Assembly (NCBI GenBank): GCA_021794095.1
Contig: JAJYRN010000018.1
Location: 1-56,143, forward strand
Direction: 5' to 3'
Origin: Acidobacteriota bacterium
GTDB taxonomy: Bacteria > Acidobacteriota > Holophagae > Holophagales > Holophagaceae
Length of the DNA: 56,143 bases
How positions within the stretch are numbered: the first letter of the stretch is position 1; each line of letters opens with the position of its first letter. The notes under the pieces are model-generated. The model saw only the letters and a list, made by a program, of their open reading frames with translations. It searched no databases and was not told where the DNA came from. Shown in pieces: positions 1 through 7,617 of this stretch. A program made the translations under genes and the position numbers.

Positions 1-87
1 CATGTTCTGGTCGTTATCTCTGATCCTACGCACCGTCCATTGAACAGCACGCAGAACCCTCAAAGGCTTCCTATTCTCCCTATCCGG

Positions 88-119
88 TTTTCAAAGACGC
101 TCGCAGGTCTCTACCCTGC
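88..119 (-). promoter_or_regulatory. boxB-boxA-like antitermination leader of an rRNA operon
   Basis: On the minus strand a hairpin GCAGG-gtagaga-CCTGC (103-119) is followed three bases later by GCGTCTTTGAAAA (88-100), close to the boxA consensus of rRNA leaders and spacers. Further downstream GGTGCGTAGG (about 21-30) resembles boxC. The order boxB, boxA, boxC is that of Nus-dependent rrn antitermination leaders. The rest of 1-87 carries no coding signal and is best read as rRNA leader. Alternatively this could be a 16S-23S spacer, but the promoter at 146-180 argues for a leader. Confidence 0.55.
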
Positions 120-145
120 CTCGCCCCGCAGCCTCAACTGCGCAG

Positions 146-180
146 GACATTCAGACTACCCCAAGTGGAGCCAAGTGCAA
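146..180 (-). promoter_or_regulatory. Putative rRNA operon promoter, reading out of the left edge
   Basis: Read on the minus strand there is a -35 TTGCAC (175-180), a 16-base spacer and a -10 TAGTCT (153-158). An eight-base T run (A tract 182-189 on plus) lies just upstream like an UP element. Initiation would be near 146. What lies downstream (boxB/boxA-like elements at 88-119) suggests an rrn promoter. The rRNA gene itself is outside the window, so this stays an inference. Confidence 0.55.
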
Positions 181-271
181 CAAAAAAAATCGCCCTACTC
201 CCGCCGGAAGGCCTGCCCTCCGGCTCCGGGCTTGCTTCATCATGGAAGGCTCATCCCCTATCGGAGTCCCC

Positions 272-1144
272 ATGACGATCCTGCGCAAAGCCCTGATTCC
301 TGTGGCCGGCCTGGGGACACGCTTCCTCCCGGCCACCAAAGCCCAACCGAAGGAAATGCTGCCATTAGTGGATACGCCGGTCATCCAGCATGTGGTCGAG
401 GAGGCCATTCGCGCCGGCGTGGAGCACCTCGTTCTGGTGACGGGCCGGGGGAAACAGGCCATCGAGAACCACTTCGACGTCGCCTATGAACTGGAAGATG
501 TGCTGCGCCGCAGAGGGAAGGTGGAGGATCTGGAGCAGGTCCAGGGCATCACCCACCTGGCCCAGTTCGCCTACGTGCGCCAGGGCGAGCCCCTTGGTCT
601 GGGGCATGCCGTGCTTTGCGCCCGTTATGCCATCGGAGATGAGCCCTTCGCCCTGCTGCTGGGCGACGATGTCTTTGACCCGCGGGAATCCGCACTGGAG
701 GGCCTTCTCGCCGCGCACGACGCCACAGGCCTGGCCGTGGTGGGTGTCCAGGAAGTACCAGCGGAACACGTCTCGCGCTACGGGATCGTGAATGCCGGAC
801 CGGCTGGCGCCTCCCACTGGAATGTGACATCCATTGTCGAAAAGCCAGACCCTGCTTGCGCGCCCAGCCGCTGGGCGGTGGTCGGGCGCTACATCCTCAC
901 CCCTGACATCTTCACGCTGCTGGCGGCCCTGGAACCCGGTGCAGGTGGGGAGTACCAACTCACAGACGCCTTGGCCATCCTCGCCGAACAGGGGCGCCTG
1001 ATCGCAGCACCCATCCCCGCCAAGCGCTACGACACCGGTAACAAACTCGACTACCTGAAGGCCAATGTCGAGTTCGCGCTCCAGCGTGACGACCTGCGGG
1101 CGGACTTCACGGCCTACCTCAAGACCCTCGCGGCCACGCTCTGA
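272..1144 (+). CDS. galU: UTP--glucose-1-phosphate uridylyltransferase
   Basis: GalU makes UDP-glucose from UTP and glucose-1-phosphate for cell-envelope and exopolysaccharide synthesis in the cytoplasm. The 290-residue product has the nucleotidyltransferase signature AGLGTRFLPATKAQPKEMLP (residues 12-31), the LLGDDVF metal-binding strand, and the VEKP and DTGNKLDYLKANVEFAL stretches typical of bacterial GalU. Length is normal. An in-frame ATG at 242 exists, but the ATG at 272 has GGAG five bases upstream and begins right before the first β-strand, so it is preferred. The gene diverges from the putative rRNA promoter. Its TGA abuts the stop codon of the convergent copA with no base between, leaving no room for a terminator between them. 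Confidence 0.95.
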   Translation: MTILRKALIPVAGLGTRFLPATKAQPKEMLPLVDTPVIQHVVEEAIRAGVEHLVLVTGRGKQAIENHFDVAYELEDVLRRRGKVEDLEQVQGITHLAQFAYVRQGEPLGLGHAVLCARYAIGDEPFALLLGDDVFDPRESALEGLLAAHDATGLAVVGVQEVPAEHVSRYGIVNAGPAGASHWNVTSIVEKPDPACAPSRWAVVGRYILTPDIFTLLAALEPGAGGEYQLTDALAILAEQGRLIAAPIPAKRYDTGNKLDYLKANVEFALQRDDLRADFTAYLKTLAATL

Positions 1145-3256
1145 TCAGCGGCGCAACCGGAGCGCGTTCAGCACCACGGTGAGCGAACTGAAGCCCATGG
1201 CGAGCCCTGCCAACATGGGCCCGCCGAAGCGTTCCAGTTGGCCGAACGCCGCCAGCGGTACCAGCACTGCGTTGTAGCCGAAGGCCCAGGCCAGGTTCTG
1301 GCGAATGATCCGGCCCATTCGCTCGGCCAGGCGTCGTGCCTCCAGCACGGGCGCCAGGCCGCCCCGCAGCAGCACCATGGGCGCTGCGGCCATGGCGGCA
1401 GCGGTCCCCTGCTGCCCTGCGCCGGACCCCATGGCCAGCCCGCAATCGGCCTGGGCCAGCGCGGGCGCGTCGTTGACGCCATCGCCGACAAAGCCCACCA
1501 CACCTCCCGCAGCCTGGAGCGCCTGGATCCGCCGAAGCTTGTCTTCGGGACTCAGCTCCGCCGCCACGGACACGATGCCTGCGGAGGCTGCCATGGCACG
1601 GGCGGATGCGTCCCGATCCCCCGAGAAGAGGTGGAGGCGGAGTCCCTGCCCGCGCAGGCGCGCGGTGACCTCGGCGGCTTCTTCCCGCAGGCGATCACCA
1701 AGCACCAGCACTCCCAGCAGGCCTTCTGGCCCCGCCAAGCCGACGGCGATGGCATCCGGTTCGGCCCCAGGTAGATCGGCCCCCAGAAAGGCACCACTAC
1801 CGAGGCGGTAGCCCACGCCCTCCACCTCGCCACTGACCCCTCCACCGGGGTGGGCCCGGAAGGCCGAGACCTCCGGAAGCGGACCCTGACAGCCCCCCAC
1901 GATCCCCCGGGCGATGGGATGCTCGGAGTTGCGCTCCAGGCTGGCAGCGACCCGCAAGACTTCGGTTTCAGGCATGGCCCCCAGGGGTCGGACGCTGCGC
2001 AGGCGGGGCCGTCCTTCCGTCAGGGTGCCCGTCTTGTCGAACACCAGATCCGTGGCGCGGCCAAGCGCCTCCAGGGCGGCGGCATCCCGCACCAGGATGC
2101 CGCGGCGCGCGGCTGCCCCAAGCCCGACCATCACCGCCACAGGAGTCGCCAACCCCAGGGCGCACGGGCAGGCGATCACCAGGACGGTGACCGCAGGCCG
2201 CCAAGCCAACTCGATTGAACCGCGGGCCACCCACCACCCGGCCAGGGTCAAGGCCGCCAGAACCAGGATCGTAGGCACGAACACCGCACTGATGCGATCG
2301 GCGAGATCCTGGGCGGGGGCCTTGGACCCCTGGGCCTGGGCCACCAACCGCGCCATCCGGGCCAGCTGGGTGTCCGCACCGATGGCACGCACCTCCATCT
2401 GCAACGCGGACCCATGAACCACGGTCCCGGCCACCAGGCTGTCCCCCGCGCCACGCGGGATGGGCAGCGGTTCGCCGGTGAGCATGCTTTCATCCACTTC
2501 CGCCTGGCCGTCCACGACACAGCCATCGGCGGGCACGGCATGCCCCGGCAGGATCTTCACGCGATCGCCCCGCTGTAGGGCAGCCACGGGCACTTCCGCC
2601 TCCGTCCCATCCGGCGCCAGGCGAAGCGCTGTGGGCGGCGCAAGCGATAGCAATTCTTTCAGGGAGTCCGTCGCCTTCCGTTTGGCGCGGGCTTCGAGGT
2701 ACTTGCCCGTGAGCAGGAACGCCACCAGGGCGGCCGCAGTCTCGAAACTCAGGTGGACAGACCCGCGCAGCCATTCCGCGAAGGCGAACAGCCAGGCCAC
2801 CCCTGAACCCAGCGCGACCAGGGTATCCATGGACGCCTGGCCATGCCGCGCCTGGCGCAGGGCCCGGCGGAAGAAGGCGCCGCCCGCCCAGAACACCACG
2901 GGCGCCGAAAGCAGGGCCTGCAACCAACCCGGGAGGTGGACGCCCACCCCAGGCACCATGCCGGCCAGCAGCGGAGCCGTGAGCACCAGGGCTACGCCCA
3001 TCCGTACGCGGGCCGCATGAAGCTCTCGATCTTCCTCGCCGGCGACGGCAGCCTCGGGCCGGGTCAAGGCGTATCCGGCCTCCGCCACCTGCTGGGCGAG
3101 CTGCTCGAAGGCGGCAGAGCCCTCCACCACGGCCTGGTTGGTCGCCAGATTCACCACCACCGAGGCGACGCCCGGGGTTTCCTTCAGAGCTTTCTCGACA
3201 TGACGGACGCAGCTCGCGCAGGTCATGCCCTCGATGGTGTAGGTCTGGGGGGCCAT
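1145..3256 (-). CDS. copA: Cu(+)-exporting P1B-type ATPase with one N-terminal metal-binding domain
   Basis: Inner-membrane pump that expels monovalent copper using ATP. The 703 residues contain one HMA domain (MTCASC, residues 11-16), transmembrane helices, the actuator TGE (260-262), the CPC metal site in the membrane (363-365), the phosphorylated aspartate in DKTGT (407), the HP pair (about 446) and the GDGVNDAP hinge. YN in the penultimate helix and MGFSS in the last helix match the Cu(+) (P1B-1) subgroup. It is the last gene of merR-copZ-copA, 30 bases after copZ, and should be controlled by the MerR-type promoter at 4010-4040. Its stop codon directly touches that of galU. Confidence 0.95.
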   Translation of the reverse strand: MAPQTYTIEGMTCASCVRHVEKALKETPGVASVVVNLATNQAVVEGSAAFEQLAQQVAEAGYALTRPEAAVAGEEDRELHAARVRMGVALVLTAPLLAGMVPGVGVHLPGWLQALLSAPVVFWAGGAFFRRALRQARHGQASMDTLVALGSGVAWLFAFAEWLRGSVHLSFETAAALVAFLLTGKYLEARAKRKATDSLKELLSLAPPTALRLAPDGTEAEVPVAALQRGDRVKILPGHAVPADGCVVDGQAEVDESMLTGEPLPIPRGAGDSLVAGTVVHGSALQMEVRAIGADTQLARMARLVAQAQGSKAPAQDLADRISAVFVPTILVLAALTLAGWWVARGSIELAWRPAVTVLVIACPCALGLATPVAVMVGLGAAARRGILVRDAAALEALGRATDLVFDKTGTLTEGRPRLRSVRPLGAMPETEVLRVAASLERNSEHPIARGIVGGCQGPLPEVSAFRAHPGGGVSGEVEGVGYRLGSGAFLGADLPGAEPDAIAVGLAGPEGLLGVLVLGDRLREEAAEVTARLRGQGLRLHLFSGDRDASARAMAASAGIVSVAAELSPEDKLRRIQALQAAGGVVGFVGDGVNDAPALAQADCGLAMGSGAGQQGTAAAMAAAPMVLLRGGLAPVLEARRLAERMGRIIRQNLAWAFGYNAVLVPLAAFGQLERFGGPMLAGLAMGFSSLTVVLNALRLRR

Positions 3257-3286
3257 AATCCCGTCCTCCGGCGCGGCGGCCGGACC

Positions 3287-3493
3287 TCAGGCCCCGGGCG
3301 CCATGTCGTAGCCAGCTTCGGCCACCTGGGCCGCCATGGCCTCAAAGGTGGCCGTGCCTTCCACGGTGGCCGTGGCGCTGGCAAGATCCACCGTCACGGC
3401 CGTGACCCCCGGCGTGGCCTTCAGGGCTTTCTCCACGTGGCGGACACAGCCCCCGCAGGTCATGCCCTTCACGGAGTAGGTCTGGCTGGTCAT
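3287..3493 (-). CDS. copZ: Copper chaperone, free HMA domain
   Basis: A 68-residue single heavy-metal-associated domain with the metal loop MTCGGC (residues 11-16), followed by VRHVEKAL, which is identical to the matching stretch of the CopA amino-terminal domain. Such proteins carry Cu(+) through the cytoplasm to the ATPase. The close likeness to the CopA domain suggests duplication of one HMA module. It sits between the regulator and the pump, 26 bases after merR and 30 bases before copA, so all three are probably on one transcript. Confidence 0.92.
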   Translation of the reverse strand: MTSQTYSVKGMTCGGCVRHVEKALKATPGVTAVTVDLASATATVEGTATFEAMAAQVAEAGYDMAPGA

Positions 3494-3519
3494 AGCGGGC
3501 TCCCAGGTGTCGCAGGACG

Positions 3520-3984
3520 TCAGGCGCGGGCCAGGGCGGGCAGCCGCTCGGCCTGGGCGAGCAGAATCTCCATCAGGTTACAGCCGAGATCCTGGCTGGC
3601 CCCATCTGGCGTATTCAGGGTAATCCGCAGAATCTCCACCAACACCTGGATTTCGCCCAGGCGAGCTTCCAGAGCCGCCAGCTTTTGGCCCAGGGCCTGG
3701 CGCACATGCTGGCACGGTACCTTGTCCTCCTGGAGGGCCCGCAGCAGGTGCTCGACCTCCTCCAGGCTGAAGCCGGCCGCCTGCGCCGTCCGGAGCATGC
3801 GGACCCAATGGAGGGCCTCCGGGGGGAACAGCCGGTAGCCCTTGGGCGACCGGGGAAGTTCCCCGAAGACGCCCGAATCCGCGTAGAACCTCAGATTCCG
3901 GGCGGAAATGCCGGTCAGCTTGGCCAGCTGGCCGATCTTGAGGAATCGGACGGGGCGGAGGGCTGGAACCTCGGCAACGGGCAT
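3520..3984 (-). CDS. MerR-family metal-responsive regulator of the copper operon
   Basis: 154-residue activator-repressor with a winged helix (about residues 14-60; IGQLAKLTGISARNLRFYA) and a long dimerisation helix. The longer frame starting at 4053 would read through the promoter itself, so the ATG at 3984, with AGGGAGG six bases upstream, is the likely start. Cysteines are C91 at the start of the dimer helix and C135 near the end. C91 aligns with the Cys of ZntR/MerR-type divalent-metal sensors (CueR has Ser there), and the usual C-terminal CxxxxxxxC loop of CueR is not evident. Its position ahead of copZ and copA makes copper the expected inducer, but the cysteine pattern is atypical. The gene is probably autoregulated. 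Confidence 0.85.
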   Translation of the reverse strand: MPVAEVPALRPVRFLKIGQLAKLTGISARNLRFYADSGVFGELPRSPKGYRLFPPEALHWVRMLRTAQAAGFSLEEVEHLLRALQEDKVPCQHVRQALGQKLAALEARLGEIQVLVEILRITLNTPDGASQDLGCNLMEILLAQAERLPALARA

Positions 3985-4009
3985 GGCGGGCCTCCCTGTG
4001 GGCCCGGCC

Positions 4010-4040
4010 AGCATAAGCTGCCAGTTACATGGAAGGTCAA
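4010..4040 (-). promoter_or_regulatory. MerR/CueR-type promoter and operator
   Basis: On the minus strand TTGACC (-35, 4035-4040) and TATGCT (-10, 4010-4015) are separated by 19 bases, the over-long spacer typical of MerR-family promoters. The spacer carries an imperfect dyad, ACCTTCCA against TGGCAGCT (6 of 8 paired), resembling the ACCTTCC half-site of known copA promoters. It lies between the end of mnmG and the chosen merR start, giving a leader of about 19 bases. Confidence 0.8.
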
Positions 4041-4059
4041 GGACTAAAGTCACACGTAG

Positions 4060-5943
4060 TTATATGCTCTTTGAGCGATGCAACCACAGGTGCATCAAGG
4101 TCACCGCCGCGGGCGTGATCCCGGGGATGCGGCTGGCCTGCCCCAGGGTTTCCGGGTGATGAAGCTTGATCTTTTCCTTCACTTCCGTCGAAAGACCCGG
4201 CAGATGCTCTACCCGGAAATCCGACGGGATGCGGAGATGGTCCCATCCCCGCTGACCTTCCAGCAGACGGGCCTCCCGCTCCCGGTACCCGGCATAGCGG
4301 AGATCGAACAGCAGCAGATCCCGCTCCAGGGCGGCGTCCCATCCCGGCTGGGATTCGCCCCAGCCCTCCAGGAAGGCCAGGCAGGCCCCGGCGGCCTCGG
4401 GCGTCAACTGCTGGCGCCGGAGGAAATCCGACAGGCTCAGGCCCGCATCCAGCCGCAGCCCCGCCGCCTCGGCGATGGGGCCATAGGAGCTGGTGCGGGT
4501 CACCCAGGCCGCGTCGCACTGGGCCCGGAGCCGTTCCCGGCGCTCCAGCTTGGCCTCGACCAGCGCCAGTTCGGCCCCTGAAAGTGCCCCCACCTCCCGG
4601 GCCACGGACAGGAGGCGGGCATCCGCCAGGTCACAGGCCAGCCCCAGCCGATGCTCGGCCCGGGCCGTGAGCATCCGATAGGGCTCATCGGTGCCCTTGG
4701 TTACGAGATCATCCACCATGACGCCCAGGTAGGCCTGATCTCGGCCCAGCACCACCGGCTCCTGCCCCCGCAGCCAGCGGACAGCATTGATGCCGGCCAG
4801 CAGGCCCTGGCCTGCGGCTTCTTCATAGCCCGTGGTGCCGTTGATTTGGCCCGCGAACCAGACCCCCTCCAGCGCCTCCACCCCGAGCCCACGGTTCAAT
4901 TGCAACGGGTCGAAGCTGTCGTACTCGATGGCGTAGCCGGGCCGCACGATCTCGGCCCGCTCGAACCCCGGCAGGCTGCGCACCATGCGGAGCTGCACGT
5001 CCGGAGGCATGGAGGTGGACAGCCCCGCCAGGTAGATCTCCTCGGTCTCCAGGCTCTCCGGCTCCACGAAGATCTGGTGATGGCCTTTGTCTGGGAACTT
5101 CACGAACTTGTCCTCGATGGAGGGACAATACCGGGGGCCGGTGCCCTCGATATGCCCCCCGTAAAGGCTGGAGCGGTGGAGGTTTTCCCGCACGATGGCT
5201 TCGGTTTCCGCCGTGGTGTGGACGATGTGGCAGGCCACCTGGGGCAGGGGAATGCCCGGACTGAAGAAGCTGAAGGGGCGGGGCGGATCATCGCCGGGCT
5301 GGAGCTGGAGACGGGAGAAATCAATGGAGGCGCGGGCCAGGCGGGGGCTGGTGCCGGTCTTCAATCGGCGGTGGCGCAGGCCCAGGCCCTTGAGCTGGTC
5401 GGCCAAGTGGGTGCTGGCGGGCTCGCCGGCGCGCCCGGCCTCCAGGCGGCGGTCCCCGATGAGAACCCGGCCGTTCAGGAATGTCCCGCTGGTGACCACC
5501 ACGGCGTCGCAGGGCAGGACGGAGCCGTCCAGCAGCTCCACCCCCCGCAGCCCCCGTGTGCCGTTCTCCCAGAGCAGGTTGGCCGCCGTACCCTGGCGCA
5601 ACCGCAGGTGGGGCGTGGTTTCCAACAGCCGCCGGGCGGCGATCCGGTATTTCACCTTGTCCGCCTGGGCCCGGGGGCCCCTGACAGCCACGCCCCGGCT
5701 CTCGTTCAGGATGCGGAAGTGGATTCCCGTGGCGTCTATGAGCCGGCCCATGGCCCCGCCCAGAGCATCCAATTCCCGGACCATGTGCCCTTTCCCCACC
5801 CCTCCGATGCTGGGGTTGCAGCTCATCTGGCCGATCTGGTCCAGGTGCATGGTGAGCAGGGTCGTATCCATGCCCATGCGGGCCGCGAGGTAGGCGGCCT
5901 CGATCCCGGCGTGTCCGCCGCCAATGACCACCAGATGCTTCAT
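4060..5943 (-). CDS. mnmG: tRNA uridine-5-carboxymethylaminomethyl(34) synthesis protein MnmG (GidA)
   Basis: FAD-dependent enzyme that, with MnmE, modifies U34 in the wobble position of several tRNAs. The 627-residue protein has the normal length. It begins with the dinucleotide-binding fold VIGGGHAGIEAA, then the MnmG-specific MSCNPSIGGVGKGHMVRELD stretch, the RGPRAQADK segment and the conserved LKTGTSPR and GQINGTTGYEEAAGQG motifs. No mnmE is in the window. The gene lies 75 bases upstream of merR but ends before the merR promoter. Its own upstream region (5944-6063) holds an inverted repeat rather than an obvious promoter. Confidence 0.96.
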   Translation of the reverse strand: MKHLVVIGGGHAGIEAAYLAARMGMDTTLLTMHLDQIGQMSCNPSIGGVGKGHMVRELDALGGAMGRLIDATGIHFRILNESRGVAVRGPRAQADKVKYRIAARRLLETTPHLRLRQGTAANLLWENGTRGLRGVELLDGSVLPCDAVVVTSGTFLNGRVLIGDRRLEAGRAGEPASTHLADQLKGLGLRHRRLKTGTSPRLARASIDFSRLQLQPGDDPPRPFSFFSPGIPLPQVACHIVHTTAETEAIVRENLHRSSLYGGHIEGTGPRYCPSIEDKFVKFPDKGHHQIFVEPESLETEEIYLAGLSTSMPPDVQLRMVRSLPGFERAEIVRPGYAIEYDSFDPLQLNRGLGVEALEGVWFAGQINGTTGYEEAAGQGLLAGINAVRWLRGQEPVVLGRDQAYLGVMVDDLVTKGTDEPYRMLTARAEHRLGLACDLADARLLSVAREVGALSGAELALVEAKLERRERLRAQCDAAWVTRTSSYGPIAEAAGLRLDAGLSLSDFLRRQQLTPEAAGACLAFLEGWGESQPGWDAALERDLLLFDLRYAGYREREARLLEGQRGWDHLRIPSDFRVEHLPGLSTEVKEKIKLHHPETLGQASRIPGITPAAVTLMHLWLHRSKSI

Positions 5944-5977
5944 GTCGGGTTGCTTTCAACGAATAAGCTATGCCTTT

Positions 5978-6063
5978 GAACCACGACGACGAACAGACCG
6001 CGAAGAAAAGCTATGAATCCTGTTTCCAGTTCTGGATTCGTGGTCTTCCTGTCGTCGTGGTGA
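5978..6063. repeat. Imperfect inverted repeat, copy A (CCACGACGAC type)
   Basis: Left arm 5978-6020 begins GAACCACGACGACGAACAG and ends GAATCC; right arm 6031-6063 starts GGATTCGTGGTCTTCC and ends GTCGTCGTGGT. The arms pair over about 30 bases with gaps. It lies between the divergent mnmG and pssA and has no coding potential of note. It looks like a relative of the three other intergenic inverted repeats at 28231, 45403 and 55036. Confidence 0.6.
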
Positions 6064-6086
6064 ATCTTTTGTTCTGATGGCCAGCG

Positions 6087-6165
6087 GGTATCAAGGGGCC
6101 CCCTGGGGGCAAGGATACCGGAGGCCGGGCGCGCCCCCTTCCAGGGCTGCATCCTTGGGGGTGCG
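6087..6165. other. Two hairpins upstream of pssA
   Basis: The first hairpin has outer arms GGTATC (6087-6092) and GATACC (6114-6119) around an inner GCCCCC/GGGGGC palindrome. The second pairs CGCGCCCCC (6130-6138) with GGGGGTGCG (6157-6165), 8 of 9 bases matching. They may form a structured leader of pssA or end read-through from the left. No U tract follows either, so ordinary intrinsic terminators are unlikely. Confidence 0.4.
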
Positions 6166-6187
6166 AGAGATGTGAGAAACTGCCCTC

Positions 6188-7027
6188 ATGCGACCCCACC
6201 TGTCACCCGAGGAACGCCGAGCCCGCCGCGCCCGCGCCGTGCGGCGCTCGATGTTCGTTCTGCCCTCCAGCATCACGATGGCCTCCGTCTTCTGCGGCTT
6301 TTCCAGCGTGGTCATGTCCATCAACGCCGCGGGCGCCACCCCGGAACACTATTTCCTCTGGGCCGCAGGGCTCCTGGTGCTGGCGGGGGTCTTCGACGGC
6401 CTGGACGGGCGCGTGGCGCGGGCCACCAACACCGCCACCGCTTTTGGCGTCCAGTTGGACAGCTTGGCGGATGTGATCAGCTTCGGCATGGCCCCGGCGA
6501 TCCTGGCCTACCGCTATGGCTTCTTCCAGATGGGCATCCATGACCCCCACATCCGGACGGCGGGCTGGGCGGCCTGTTTCGTGTTCACGGCCTGCGGCGC
6601 CCTGCGTCTGGCCCGCTTCAATGTCCAGGTGGGCTCGGTGGATCCCCGCTACTTCGTGGGCCTGCCCATTCCCGCCGGGGCGGCCGTCATCGCCTCCGTG
6701 ATCATCTGGCATCCAGCGCCCCCGGATTCACCCCTGCATGCCTACCTCTTCGCGGCAGAACTCTTCCTGGTGGGCCTGTTGATGGTGTCCACGGTGCGTT
6801 TCCCCAGCTTCAAGAAGCGCGCCGGCAGCCCACGGGCCGCGATGGTGACCAGCCTGGGCATCGTTCTGCTCCTGGCGCTGATGATCCTGTTCCAGGAGCG
6901 GTTTTTCGGGACCTTCTTCGCCACCTACATCCTGCTGGGCCTGGCACTGAACCTGGCCTGGAAGGCCGGCTGGCGCGGCATCCTCCCTCCTCGCGATGGC
7001 GCGGAGGGCATGGACACCGTTCACTGA
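6188..7027 (+). CDS. pssA: CDP-diacylglycerol--serine O-phosphatidyltransferase
   Basis: Integral membrane enzyme that makes phosphatidylserine, precursor of phosphatidylethanolamine. The 279-residue protein has the full CDP-alcohol phosphotransferase signature D70-x2-D73-G-x2-A-R78-x8-G87-x3-D91-x3-D95, followed by about six hydrophobic helices. The arginine-rich first 20 residues are likely cytoplasmic. Length and the GRVARATNTATAFGVQLDSL region match the type II (membrane) PssA, not the CLS-like type I. No psd gene is nearby. The gene is transcribed alone and converges on the minus-strand secreted protein gene 16 bases further on. Confidence 0.92.
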   Translation: MRPHLSPEERRARRARAVRRSMFVLPSSITMASVFCGFSSVVMSINAAGATPEHYFLWAAGLLVLAGVFDGLDGRVARATNTATAFGVQLDSLADVISFGMAPAILAYRYGFFQMGIHDPHIRTAGWAACFVFTACGALRLARFNVQVGSVDPRYFVGLPIPAGAAVIASVIIWHPAPPDSPLHAYLFAAELFLVGLLMVSTVRFPSFKKRAGSPRAAMVTSLGIVLLLALMILFQERFFGTFFATYILLGLALNLAWKAGWRGILPPRDGAEGMDTVH

Positions 7028-7043
7028 ATCCAGCCCGGGAGCC

Positions 7044-7547
7044 CTACAGTGGCGTGGCGTCAGGGGGCAGGGACACGCCCGCCACGGCAGCCACCCGGGG
7101 ATTCGAGTAGAGCTTGCCACCGGTCCCCGGCCCGATGCCAATCGCTGCGCCCTGCTTCACCCCTGCTTGGGTGGTGGCGGCCGTGGGAATCTTCTCGGCG
7201 GCCATGCGCTGGATCAGGAAACCTGCGGCGGCGGAGCCATCCCCGGCCACATGGTCCCCCGCGATCAGCACCAGCGCGGACGGGTGATGCTGGTTGAGGG
7301 TGCCGATGGCCTTGCCCACATCCTGGGGGCCCTTCACATCCACCACCAGCACCCGCATGCCCCCCGCCGCCGCGGTGAGCTCGTTCAGGGCACCCCGGCT
7401 CGCGGTCGCATCGCAGACTACGGCGATGCTGGTGCGGCTCGGCCAGACCTTCTTCATGGCGTTGATGACCGCATCATAGTCCCCGGCATGCAGCAGGGGC
7501 GCCGCGAGCAGCGCCAGGAGCAGACCGGTGAAACGGGGCTTGGACAT
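7044..7547 (-). CDS. Secreted protein of unknown function, ABC-binding-protein-like fold possible
   Basis: 167 residues with a clear signal peptide ending LLHAG (about residue 22). The rest alternates β-strands and helices (SIAVVCDAT, VLVVDVKG, ALVLIAGD), which recalls half of a periplasmic substrate-binding protein of the TrpX/ABC_sub_bind type, but I do not recognise the family with certainty. AAGGAGG precedes the ATG by six bases, so the start is sound. It follows nupC by 70 bases on the same strand and may be co-transcribed, which would fit a role in uptake, but this is only context. Confidence 0.7.
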   Translation of the reverse strand: MSKPRFTGLLLALLAAPLLHAGDYDAVINAMKKVWPSRTSIAVVCDATASRGALNELTAAAGGMRVLVVDVKGPQDVGKAIGTLNQHHPSALVLIAGDHVAGDGSAAAGFLIQRMAAEKIPTAATTQAGVKQGAAIGIGPGTGGKLYSNPRVAAVAGVSLPPDATPL

Positions 7548-7617
7548 GGCAACCTCCTTCCGCCCCTCTATCGGCAGCTCTCACCCAGGCCTGGAGTCTC
7601 GAGCAACTCGCCCTGGC

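Noticed and set aside
1-241. Protein gene in the left-edge frames (40-489 plus, 151-462 minus)
   Set aside because: They overlap galU out of frame, lack domains and cover the rRNA-type promoter and leader signals.
3708-3728. σ54 (-24/-12) promoter TGGCACG...
   Set aside because: The TTGC half is shifted by one base and the site lies inside the merR coding sequence on the opposite strand.
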